Below are positions 53,446 through 61,340 of a stretch of DNA of 64,000 nt, piece after piece. The DNA lies in the NCBI RefSeq assembly GCF_031583065.1, contig NZ_CP134053.1, positions 2,170,001 through 2,234,000 on the forward strand, written 5' to 3'. Both the position numbers and the translations under genes were made by a program. The DNA comes from Streptomyces sp. CGMCC 4.7035. GTDB taxonomy: Bacteria > Actinomycetota > Actinomycetes > Streptomycetales > Streptomycetaceae. A model generated the notes under the pieces. The model had not been told where the DNA came from. It saw only the letters and a program-made list of their open reading frames with translations, and ran no database searches. Positions within the stretch are counted from its first letter, which is position 1. Each line of letters begins with the position of its first letter.

Positions 53446-53598
53446 TTACGGCCAGTCAATCCCGCCGTCGGAAGCCGAGGCAACAGTCGACGCCTGCTGC
53501 TTGGGCCAGTCGATGCCCAGTTCTCCGGAAGCGGCCACCGTGCCCAGGGCCAGGATGGAGAGAAGTGCTGCGGATGCCATGTGGAATCGCTTGAACAT
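53446..53598 (-). CDS. Small secreted peptide with duplicated GIDWP motif (candidate pheromone precursor)
   Basis: 50 codons from ATG 53598 to TAA 53446; GGAA 5 bases before the ATG. Residues 1-25 form a signal peptide (MFKRFHMASAALLSILALGT, then VAASG): basic start, hydrophobic core, small-residue cleavage region. The mature part is ~25 residues, with ELGIDWPKQQ at its start and DGGIDWP as the last seven residues. A short exported pro-peptide whose C-terminus repeats an internal motif is the layout of Phr/PapR-type signalling peptides. Divergent from XRE regulator 2 (315-base gap holding cluster operator sequences). No family is known to me; peptide signalling is inference. Confidence 0.72.
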   Translation of the reverse strand: MFKRFHMASAALLSILALGTVAASGELGIDWPKQQASTVASASDGGIDWP

Positions 53599-53701
53599 GT
53601 CGGTTCCATTCGGGAAGTCGCAGGTGAGAAGGGTCTTTGGGGGATCGGCCCCGCCGAAGTGAGACCTAACGTAGCTGGCCTCTCTCGGTCTTGGCAACGC
53701 C

Positions 53702-53776
53702 TTGCCCGATGTTGGCAAGTAAGCGATTGCTGTCGACAATATGCACCCAAGATCACTTGACTGTCCGCTTTGGCAA
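53702..53776. promoter_or_regulatory. Divergent promoter region with cluster operator variants
   Basis: TTGCCC-GATGT-TGGCAA (53702-53718, N5 spacing) and CTGTCC-GCTT-TGGCAA (53761-53776, weak left half), plus TGGCAA at 53692. They lie between the secreted-peptide gene and XRE regulator 2. Confidence 0.6.
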
Positions 53777-53913
53777 TCGGCTTGCCTGGTCCGTCCGGGT
53801 TTCCGTAGACTGAGACCGAACAACGTCTTCGGTGTAAGTGCTCGCCGAGCGTAACGGGGGAGGCCGAGCGGTGTATTGTCACCGCATCCATGCATCTGAA
53901 GAGTGAGACTCAT

Positions 53914-55155
53914 ATGCTTGAGCAGCCAGCTTTCGGACGACGCCTCAAGGAACTGCGCGTCGAGCGAGGTCTTTCGCAGGCCGCGCTGGCCGGCAAGGAG
54001 ATCTCCACCGGGTACCTGTCCCGCCTCGAGTCGGGCGCGAGGCAACCCACGGAACGCGTGGTCAACCACCTCGTCCAGGTACTCGGGGTCGAGCGGACGG
54101 CATTTGACACACCGCCCCGTGGAGGCTCCCTGGCCCAGGCCCTCTCCCTCGCCCTCTCCACGGAGGGCGACGAGAGCAGCGAGAAACTCATCGCCGTACT
54201 CGCCCAGGTACGGGGGGAGAGCCCGTTCCTGCGCTGGCAAGCCCTGTGGCACATCTCGCGGTACCGGCAGCGTCGCGGCGAGCGGGCCGAGGAGCAGGCG
54301 TGCCTGGAAGAACTGGTTCAGTTGGCCGACGAACTGGCCCTGCCCGAACTCCAGTGCAGGGCCCGCTTCCAGCTCGCCCGTTCCCTGAGGTCATCGGGTG
54401 AGGTGTCGCGGGCGCTGGGCCTCGCACTCAACGCCTACCAACTGGCCAAGGGTGCCGCACTCGCCGTCCCGGATACCGGGGCCGCGCTCCTCACACTCGT
54501 CTCCGTGGAGGCCGAGGCGGGTCGGCTGCCCGATGCCCGGGCGCACGTCGACGAACTGGTCGACCTGGTGGCGGGACGGTCCGACACGCTGGCTGCTGAG
54601 GCACTGTGGTCGGCCGCCACCGTGCGGTTCCGGCAGGGCGACCACGAGGGCGCCCGGAACTGCCTCGAGCGGGCCATGAAGGAACTGGACAGCGGCGTCG
54701 ACCTGACGCTGTGGGCGCGGCTGCGGCTGGCCGCCGCGTCCCTGCACCTGCAGAGCACGCCACCGCAGACCCAGCGCGGCCGGGAGTGTCTCCAGGAGGC
54801 GGCCGGCGCCCTCGCGCTCATCGGCACGGCCGTGCTCCGCCAGGAGTTGCTCACCCTCCAGACCCATCTGGCCTTCCACGAGGGCCGGTACACGGACGCA
54901 CGGCGGCTGTACGACGAGCTCAACCGTGACGAGCTGCGGCTGACCTACCGGGACGAGGTACGGCTGCGCATCCTCGAGAGCCGGCTGATGATCCTGGAGG
55001 GCGGCGAGCAAGAGGGCATCCGTCGTCTGAAGGAACTCGGCGAGCAGGCCCAGCAGCAGTCCAACATCGACCTGGCCGCCGAAATCTGGCGGATCCTCGC
55101 CGAATGCCTGGAGGACGCGAGCCAGTCGCGCAGGACGGAAGCGGGAGAGGCGTAA
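53914..55155 (+). CDS. XRE-family regulator with long helical (TPR-like) sensor region, copy 2
   Basis: 413 residues from ATG 53914 (MLEQPAFGRRLKELRVERGL), chosen because it aligns with copy 1; ATG 53890 is in frame. HTH LSQAALAGKEISTGYLSRLE and SGARQPTERVVNHLVQVLGV at ~8-62, nearly identical to copy 1; residues ~80-410 are helical repeats (ARSLRSSGEVSRALGLALNA, AHVDELVDLVAGRSDTLAAE). Expected cytoplasmic DNA-binding regulator of the TTGCCA-N4-TGGCAA sites with a peptide or metabolite pocket in its C-terminal region. Divergent from the secreted-peptide gene and followed by a T-tailed terminator. Confidence 0.9.
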   Translation: MLEQPAFGRRLKELRVERGLSQAALAGKEISTGYLSRLESGARQPTERVVNHLVQVLGVERTAFDTPPRGGSLAQALSLALSTEGDESSEKLIAVLAQVRGESPFLRWQALWHISRYRQRRGERAEEQACLEELVQLADELALPELQCRARFQLARSLRSSGEVSRALGLALNAYQLAKGAALAVPDTGAALLTLVSVEAEAGRLPDARAHVDELVDLVAGRSDTLAAEALWSAATVRFRQGDHEGARNCLERAMKELDSGVDLTLWARLRLAAASLHLQSTPPQTQRGRECLQEAAGALALIGTAVLRQELLTLQTHLAFHEGRYTDARRLYDELNRDELRLTYRDEVRLRILESRLMILEGGEQEGIRRLKELGEQAQQQSNIDLAAEIWRILAECLEDASQSRRTEAGEA

Positions 55156-55178
55156 GGCGGCAACGGCACAACACCTTG

Positions 55179-55210
55179 ACGGCCCGTCAGAAACCCGACG
55201 GGCCGTTTCT
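55179..55210 (+). terminator. Rho-independent-type terminator after XRE regulator 2
   Basis: 10-bp stem ACGGCCCGTC / GACGGGCCGT with an 8-nt loop, followed by TTTCTGT; 23 bases after the regulator stop. Confidence 0.88.
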
Positions 55211-55304
55211 GTCGTGGTCACCGGGTTCTCCGGAACCAGGATGTGGGGCGGCAGTTCAGCGGGTTCGCCCTGTCGACCGGCGGCCAACGAGGTGGAGGCC
55301 GGAG

Positions 55305-56604
55305 TCAGCGGGTGTCTTGTCCCTCGGTCGTTGTCAGGATGCGTCGTAGCCAGGACACCCGGGCCCGGTGGGCCGCGCGGGAGATCGCGGCCTTCGGGAC
55401 CCACTCGTCGAAGCTGTGGAAGGCACCGGACCAGACGTGCGGTTCGGCCTGTCCGCCCTCCCGCCAGATGCGGTCGGCGTATGCGACGCCCTCGTCCCGC
55501 AGCGCCTCCACCGAGCCGACCTCCATGAACGCCGGCGGCAGCTCCGACAGATCCCGGGCCCGAGCCGGCGCCGCGTAGTACGAGACGTCCTCGGTGCCGC
55601 GCCGCTCGCCGAGCAGCGACGTCCAGCCTGCCCGGTTGGACGCGCCGTCCCAGAGTCCGGCGTGTTCCATCTGTGTGTGCGAGAACGTCTCGCACCGGTC
55701 GTCCAGCATCGGGAACTGGAGCAACTGACGCCACGGCCGGGGGCCTCGGCGGTCCCGGGCGAGCAGCGCGAGGCCTGCCGCGAGCGCGCCGCCGGCGCTG
55801 TTTCCGCTCAGGACCGGCCGGCCCGAGATCCGTGGCGTTGCGGGCGAGCCAGGTGAGGCCGGCGTAGCAGTCCTCCACCGGGGCGGGGTCGAGGTGTTCC
55901 GGGGCGAGCCGGTAGTCGACGGATACCACGGCCAGGTCCAGCTCCTGGGCCCGGTTCAGCTCGCCGGCCAGCTCCGTACTGCGATGGCTGCCGGCGACCA
56001 TGCCGCCGCCGCGGGTGTGGTAGATCACCGGACGCTGCCCCGTTGCGGCCGTCGGACGGCAGATGAGCAGGGGCGCGCCGGGTGGCCCGGGGACCGTATG
56101 TTCCTCGATCTCGAACCGTCCGCCGCGCCTGATGTCGGCGTCGGTCAGTCGACCGGCGGCCGACCTGCGCCTGATGTCGGCGTCGGTCAGTCGACCGGCG
56201 GCCGACCTGCGCCTGATGTCGGCGTCGGGCTCCGGGCTGAGCGGCACCGGGTCGGCGCCCGGCACACAGCGGTAGACCCGCTGGTCGTCGCCGTACGTGA
56301 AGACGAACCCGGCGGAGGTGTCCGTGCCGAGGGCGAGCCAGGGGCGTCCGCCGTACTCGATGACCCGGGAGCGCACGCTCCAGCCGACGCCGAGCAGATC
56401 GGCGACGGTGCCGTCCGGGGCCCGGCCGACCAGGGCCGAGCGGCCGCCCTCCTGAGGCCTGAGCTCGATTCACCACACGTGGTCGCCGACGAAACCGACC
56501 CACTCGACGCGGGTGCCGGCGGCCGCGGCCTCGGCAGCGGTGATCGGCGAGGTCCAGGTGCCGTACGGGGCCGTCCGTACCGTTGCCTCGCCCATCCCCG
56601 TCAT
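55305..56604 (-). pseudogene. Fused esterase::S9-peptidase pseudogene
   Basis: Starts at ATG 56604 like the S9 peptidase (TAPYGTWTSPITAAEAAAAG), hits a TGA at 56472-56470 where the paralogue has the second Trp of VWW, and continues in the same frame (VIEYGGRPWLALGTDTSAGF, VPLSPEP). It then joins, through 2.5 copies of a 42-bp repeat, the HSL esterase (GRFEIEEHTVPG, HTRGGGMVAGSHRS). A frameshift near 55815 breaks the GNSAGG elbow; the esterase C-terminus (QFPMLDDRCETF ... WSGAFHSFDEWVP) ends at 55305. It is a decayed deletion-fusion of paralogues of 40848-42836 and 31799-32803. Confidence 0.92.
56125..56228. repeat. 42-bp tandem repeat at the fusion joint
   Basis: Units at 56125-56166 and 56167-56208 (identical; begin GCGCCTGATGTCGGCG) and a 20-base partial third. 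Each encodes 14 residues in frame on the minus strand (DADIRRRSAAGRLT). Located exactly between the peptidase- and esterase-derived parts. Confidence 0.92.
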
Positions 56605-56657
56605 TGCCATTAATTGCCTCCCTGTGTTGACTTGTTTCCCGTAAAGGTTGCCTAGGC

Positions 56658-56673
56658 GTGTCAAGTCTGGCAA
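56658..56673. promoter_or_regulatory. Cluster operator GTGTCA-AGTC-TGGCAA in the fossil divergent promoter
   Basis: Right half perfect, left half decayed; 54 bases before the pseudogene start at 56604, with additional TTGCCT at 56648 and TTGCCC at 56678. It lies between the S9-like and thioesterase-like remnants. Confidence 0.6.
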
Positions 56674-56716
56674 TATGTTGCCCCGAGCTCAAGTGGAGGA
56701 ATGAAGAGGGGGGCTC

Positions 56717-57036
56717 GTGAACGAGACCGCGCAGGAGGCGGCCGTGGACGGGCCTGCCCGCCCCCGACAAGCCCCCGGACAGGGGTGCGCGCTGCTCGTC
56801 CTCTCGCCCGCGCCCTCGGGCCGATGGCCCGTCGGCCGACGCGTGCCGCGCCAGGTCGCCACCGTGCCCCGGATCCGCCGCGTCGTCCTGGTCGGCGTCC
56901 TCGGCGCGTTCCTGTGCGCGCTGCGCTCGTTCCTCGTCCCACGCTGACCACCGCCTCCCATCGCGAGCACGTGGTCGAAGGAGACCACTTCTACCTGGTG
57001 CCGAGGCCCCCCTTCGCCCTCATCCAAGCCCTCTGA
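56717..57036 (+). pseudogene. Type II thioesterase remnant
   Basis: A GTG at 56717 behind GAGGGGGG could be the old start; the middle is scrambled, but the end reads REHVVEGDHFYLVPRPPFAL, matching the C-terminal catalytic-His segment of the thioesterase at 45974 (REHAAQGDHFYLVASPPHAL). The nucleophile GHSMG region is deleted and frames do not join. Part of the fossil cluster copy. Confidence 0.75.
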
Positions 57037-57087
57037 CCGACAGACCGGCCGAGGAGCCGACCACCGCGATCCACGACCGCGCAGCGC

Positions 57088-58098
57088 ATGCCGACGACTC
57101 CGCACCACACTGCAGGAGGGGTTCCCATCGCTACCGACCAGCCGAGCGCCGCACCGCCGCGCTCGTTCCTCATCAGCGTCGTCCTGCCCTGTTACAACGA
57201 GGACCAGGTACTGCGGCGCACCCACGACCGCCTCGTCAGAGCCCTGCACGACCTCCCACACGAGATCGTCTACGTCGACGACGGCAGCACCGACGGCACC
57301 TGGCCGCTCATCCAGCAACTCGCCGACACTCCCGGCAGCGTGGTGCGCGGAGTGCGCTTCAGCCGCAACTTCGGGCACCAGGCGGCCGCTCTCGCCGGCC
57401 TCGCCGAGGCCACCGGGGACGCAGTCGTCCTGATGGACGCCGACCTCCAAGACCCTCCCGAACTCATCCCGAGCATGGCGGAGCTGTGGTTCAAAGGCTG
57501 GTCGATCGTGTCCGCACGCCGCGCCACCCGCCACGGCGAGACCCAGCTCAAGAAATCCTCCGCGTATCTCTACTACCGCCTGCTGGCCCGGCTCAGCGAC
57601 CAGCCCGTCGCCCTCGATACCGGCGACTTCCGGCTCCTGGACCGCAAGGTCGTCGACTTTGTGACCTCGCTCGGGGAGAAGGAACTGTTCCTGCGCGGCG
57701 CGATCAGCTGGACGGGCTTCCCCGAGACGAGCATCACTTACGAGCGCGACGCCCGCGGTGCTGGCACCACCAAGTACACCCTGCGCAAGATGCTGGCGCT
57801 TTCCCGCACCGGCATCCTCGCCGGAGCGGCCAGTCTGCCGCTGCGGATCCCCACCTATCTCGGCGCCGCCTCGCTGCTCGGCGCGGGCGCCGCGCTGGCC
57901 CGCGGCAGCGTCCGGCGGGCCGCCCCGCTCGGCGCGTTCGGGGCGCAGTCGCTGGCCTGCGGGGTGCTGGGCGAGTACCTGCTCGGCGTCTTCCGCCAGG
58001 TCCAGGGCCGCCCGCCCTATCTCGTCATGGAACGAACCGAATCGAGCCACGGCACAACCGCGAAGGCATCCGCAGCCCTTGTGAAGGAGTTGGCATGA
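57088..58098 (+). CDS. GT2-family glycosyltransferase (DPM1/GtrB-like)
   Basis: 336 residues from ATG 57088. LISVVLPCYNEDQVLRRTHD (~28), VYVDDGSTDGTWPLIQQLA (~63), FSRNFGHQAAALAGLAEATG and VVLMDADLQDPPELIPSMAE (DxD, ~115-135) mark polyprenyl-phosphate or lipid-linked GT2 enzymes. The C-terminal part (~245-300) is hydrophobic but shorter and more Ala/Arg-rich than the usual two membrane helices. A GGAGG at ~57115 sits before an ATC codon, so the original start may have been there. First gene of a coupled five-gene operon; 95 bp of it are copied at 20431. Confidence 0.88.
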   Translation: MPTTPHHTAGGVPIATDQPSAAPPRSFLISVVLPCYNEDQVLRRTHDRLVRALHDLPHEIVYVDDGSTDGTWPLIQQLADTPGSVVRGVRFSRNFGHQAAALAGLAEATGDAVVLMDADLQDPPELIPSMAELWFKGWSIVSARRATRHGETQLKKSSAYLYYRLLARLSDQPVALDTGDFRLLDRKVVDFVTSLGEKELFLRGAISWTGFPETSITYERDARGAGTTKYTLRKMLALSRTGILAGAASLPLRIPTYLGAASLLGAGAALARGSVRRAAPLGAFGAQSLACGVLGEYLLGVFRQVQGRPPYLVMERTESSHGTTAKASAALVKELA

Positions 58099-59534
58099 CC
58101 ACGAGAAACGCGAACCCCGGCAACACGAGCACACCGGAAAAGGGAGACATGCGGGATGCTGTCGTCGTCGGCGGCGGCTTCACCGGTCTCACCGCCGCCC
58201 TGGAACTCGCCGAGCGCGGACACCGCGTGACGGTCGTGGAGCGGGAGCCCGAACTCGGCGGCCTGGCCGGAAGCTTCGACGTCGGCGACGGCCGGCGCAT
58301 CGAGCGCTTCTACCACCACTGGTTCTCCTCCGACCGCGAGATGTTCGACCTGTGCGAGCGGCTCGGTGTCCAGGACGCACTCGAGCCCCACCTCACCCGC
58401 ACCGGCATGTACTACGCCAACTCCGTCTACCGCCTCTCCCGCCCCCTGGACCTGCTGCGCTTCGCCCCGCTCCCGCTCCTGGACCGCCTGCGGCTCGGCG
58501 TCCTCGCCCTGCGTGGCCGGCGCGTCACCGACTGGCGCACCCTGGAGCACCGTACGGCCGAGGAGTGGCTGGTCTCGCTCGGCGGACGCCGGGTCTACGA
58601 CGTCGTGTGGCGGCCCCTGCTGGAGGGGAAGTTCGGCCAGTACGCGGACCAGGTCGGGGCCACCTGGATGTGGACGAAGCTCGCGCTGCGCGGGGGCAGC
58701 CGCACCAAGTCGGGCAGTGAGGTCCTCTACTACCTGCGCGGCGGCAGCGAGACCCTGGTCAACGCCATGCACAAGCGGCTGACCGAACTCGGCGTGGAGG
58801 TGCTCACCCGCACCGCGGCCCGTGAGGTGACCACCGACGGTGTCGGCGTCACCGGCGTCCGCACCGAGGACGGAACGTTCCTGCCCGCCCGGCAGGTCCT
58901 GCTCACCGTCGCGCCGGAACTCGCCGCGGACCTGCTCTCCGCCGCCGGGCCCGACACTCCGGCCCACCCCGCGGCGCCCGCCCTCGCGCGGCGACTGCGC
59001 GACATCCGCTACCTGGCGAACGTCTGCCTGGTCCTGGAGAACAACCGCAGGCTCTCTGACACCTACTGGCTCAACGTCAACGACCCGTCGTTCCCCTACG
59101 TCGGCGTCATCGAGCACACCAACATGGACTCCCCCAGCCGGTACGGCAACCGGCACGTCGTCTACCTCTCCAAGTACCTGCCGGCCGACGCCGAGCTGTA
59201 CCGGATGAGCGACGAGGAGGTCTTCACATACAGCCTCCCGCACCTGCGTCGGATGTTCCCCGGCTTCGACCGGAGCTGGGTCGAGGACTACCACGTCTGG
59301 CGCGCCGAGTACGCCCAGCCCGTGATCACCCCCAACTACAGCCGGGACATGCCCCCGACGCGGACCGGCGTGCACGGCCTGTACCTGGCGAGCATGGCGC
59401 AGGTGTTCCCGGAGGACCGCGGCACGAATCACGCCGCACGTGAGGGCCGCAGGACCGGACAGCTGATGGCCGACCGGCTGCGCACCGCCGGCAGGCCGGC
59501 CGCGCCGCGAGCGGAGGAGACCTCCCGTGCCTGA
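58095..59534 (+). CDS. FAD-dependent oxidoreductase (amine oxidase / UDP-galactopyranose-mutase-like)
   Basis: 479 residues; ATG overlaps the GT2 stop (ATGA). The dinucleotide-binding motif AVVVGGGFTGLTAALELAER is at ~22-41 with the acidic end RVTVVEREPELGGLAG; the C-terminal FAD contact is GVHGLYLASMAQVFPEDRG (~435). The middle (FGQYADQVGATWMWTKLALR, SGSEVLYYLRGGSETLVNAM) resembles NAD(P)/FAD-dependent proteins annotated as protoporphyrinogen-oxidase-like in sugar or lipid loci. It probably oxidises or isomerises a glycosyl intermediate with its operon partners; the substrate is unknown. Confidence 0.88.
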   Translation: MTTRNANPGNTSTPEKGDMRDAVVVGGGFTGLTAALELAERGHRVTVVEREPELGGLAGSFDVGDGRRIERFYHHWFSSDREMFDLCERLGVQDALEPHLTRTGMYYANSVYRLSRPLDLLRFAPLPLLDRLRLGVLALRGRRVTDWRTLEHRTAEEWLVSLGGRRVYDVVWRPLLEGKFGQYADQVGATWMWTKLALRGGSRTKSGSEVLYYLRGGSETLVNAMHKRLTELGVEVLTRTAAREVTTDGVGVTGVRTEDGTFLPARQVLLTVAPELAADLLSAAGPDTPAHPAAPALARRLRDIRYLANVCLVLENNRRLSDTYWLNVNDPSFPYVGVIEHTNMDSPSRYGNRHVVYLSKYLPADAELYRMSDEEVFTYSLPHLRRMFPGFDRSWVEDYHVWRAEYAQPVITPNYSRDMPPTRTGVHGLYLASMAQVFPEDRGTNHAAREGRRTGQLMADRLRTAGRPAAPRAEETSRA

Positions 59535-60960
59535 GCTGCTCACCCTCGACCAGGCCGAGAACCTCGGCATCGACCAGGTCCACGACCTGTACAAGAAGTA
59601 CGTCAGCCGCAGCGAAGTCTCGCTCCTGCGCTCCTTCGGCTTCGGCCGCGACCTCGTCGACAGCGCCGAGGGCGCGTGGATCCAGCTGCGGGACGGGCGC
59701 CGCCTCCTCGACTTCACCGGCGGGGTCGGCGTCCTCAACCACGGACACAACCACCCCCGCGTCCTTGCTGCCCGCGACCGGTTCCGGGAGCGGCGGCGCA
59801 TGGAGGTGCACAAGATCTACCTGTCGCCCTACGTCGCCGCGCTCAGCCACAACCTCGCCGCACTGCTCCCAGGCGACCTGAACATCTCGTACTTCCCGAA
59901 CTCGGGTGCCGAGGCCGTCGAGGGCGCCGTCAAACTGGCGTACAAGTACCACGGCGGCCGACGCGGCACGGTGCTGCACACCGACATCGCCTTCCACGGC
60001 AAGCTGCTCGGCGCCGGCAGCCTCACCGCGTCCTCCGAAGTCCACTTCGAGTACCCGAAGCTGCCGGGCACGGATTCCTTCGCCTACGGCGACCTGGAGT
60101 CCTTCCGGCTCGCTCTGGAACGCCACACCGACGAGCGCGGGCGCAGCGACGTGTACGCGGTGGCGCTGGAGCCGTTCAGCGCGTCCACCCTGCGCGAGTG
60201 CTCCGCAGAGTTCCTGTACGAGGTACGCCGGCTGTGCACCGAGCACGACATCGTGCTGATCTTCGACGAGGTGTACACGGGCTGGGGCAAGACGGGCCGG
60301 ATGTTCCACTTCATGCACCACCCCGGACTTGTCCCCGACGTGGTGACGACGTCGAAATCCTTCGGCGGAGGCAAGTCCTCCATCTCCGGCTACATCGCCC
60401 GCGAACCGGTCTTCCGCGCGGCGTACGACAACTTCCGCGACGCCACCCTGCACAGCACCACGTACCACGGCTTCGGCGAGGAAACGGCGACGGCACTGGA
60501 GGCGGTCGCGGTCGCCGTTGAGGAGGACTTCCCGGCGCGGGCCCAGGCCCTCGAGGCAATCCTTGTGCCCGGCCTGGCCGACATCGCCGCCCGCCACCCC
60601 TCACTCATAGCAGGCATCGCCGGCCGGGGCGCCCTGCACGGTGTCCGGCTCGGCCCGAGAGCCCAGCTGCCTGCGGCCGTACGCGACCTGATCCCCATCC
60701 AGCTGGCAAAGGACCCGCAGGCGTTCACCAAGCTGCTCACCGGTTCCGTGATCGCGGCGCTCTACCGGGACCACGACATCCTCTCCTTCTTCGGCTCCAC
60801 CCAGGACATCGCGCTGATCGTGTCGCCGCCGCTGGTGGCCGGCGAGAAGGAGGCACGCCTCTTCCTGGACGCACTCGACGCCGTGCTCGACCGGGGCGCG
60901 CCCCGGCTGCTGGCGGACTTCGTGAAGGAGATGGCGACGGCGGCGAGGGGGACACGGTGA
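59527..60960 (+). CDS. Class III PLP-dependent aminotransferase
   Basis: 477 residues from GTG 59527, overlapping the upstream gene by 8 bases. FTGGVGVLNHGHNHPRVLAA (~72), NSGAEAVEGAVKLAYKYHGG (~125), LIFDEVYTGWGKTGRMFHFM (PLP-binding Asp, ~245) and the Schiff-base Lys in TTSKSFGGGKSSISG (~278). Transfers an amino group to an aldehyde or ketone, fitting the oxidoreductases encoded on either side. Overlaps the next gene by 4 bases (GTGA). Confidence 0.94.
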   Translation: MPELLTLDQAENLGIDQVHDLYKKYVSRSEVSLLRSFGFGRDLVDSAEGAWIQLRDGRRLLDFTGGVGVLNHGHNHPRVLAARDRFRERRRMEVHKIYLSPYVAALSHNLAALLPGDLNISYFPNSGAEAVEGAVKLAYKYHGGRRGTVLHTDIAFHGKLLGAGSLTASSEVHFEYPKLPGTDSFAYGDLESFRLALERHTDERGRSDVYAVALEPFSASTLRECSAEFLYEVRRLCTEHDIVLIFDEVYTGWGKTGRMFHFMHHPGLVPDVVTTSKSFGGGKSSISGYIAREPVFRAAYDNFRDATLHSTTYHGFGEETATALEAVAVAVEEDFPARAQALEAILVPGLADIAARHPSLIAGIAGRGALHGVRLGPRAQLPAAVRDLIPIQLAKDPQAFTKLLTGSVIAALYRDHDILSFFGSTQDIALIVSPPLVAGEKEARLFLDALDAVLDRGAPRLLADFVKEMATAARGTR

Positions 60961-61340
60961 CACGGGGCGGCAGGCCGATGCAGGCCGCGCTGCGCGCGAG
61001 CGGCCTGCGCTCGTACTGGCAGCGCCATTACCCGGTCCTGCGCGAGGGACCCGCGATGGCGGCCGCCGAGGCGCACCTGCTGAACACCCTGCGGACGTTG
61101 CCACTGACCCAGCGTGCCGGATACGCGGTCCTGCTGCGGACGCTGCCCCTGGCCTACTGGCTGACGTCCGGCGGACGTTCCCTGCATCGCGGGTCCGGCG
61201 ACGCGAGCGGCGCCCGGAGGCAGCCTGGCCTGGGGGCGCCGGCCACGCTGCCGGGCTTCCGTGAGGTCATCCGGTCGAGCACCGCGCTCGCGCTGCTCGG
61301 CGCCCTGGACGGCCGTACCGGAAAGGACGCAGCACGGTGA
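60957..61340 (+). CDS. Small unknown protein between aminotransferase and GMC oxidoreductase
   Basis: 127 residues, GTG start within a GTGA overlap and a GTGA overlap at its end, so coupled on both sides. Reads YWQRHYPVLREGPAMAAAEA, LNTLRTLPLTQRAGYAVLLR, TLPLAYWLTSGGRS, then low-complexity and FREVIRSSTALALLGALDG. Helical with no cofactor motif. The position before a GMC enzyme suggests a small partner subunit, but I recognise no family. Confidence 0.75.
   Translation: MTRGGRPMQAALRASGLRSYWQRHYPVLREGPAMAAAEAHLLNTLRTLPLTQRAGYAVLLRTLPLAYWLTSGGRSLHRGSGDASGARRQPGLGAPATLPGFREVIRSSTALALLGALDGRTGKDAAR

Noticed and set aside
56125..56228. Tandem repeats considered as a CRISPR array
   Set aside because: Units are directly adjacent with no spacers and encode an in-frame 14-residue repeat on the minus strand; no cas genes are near.
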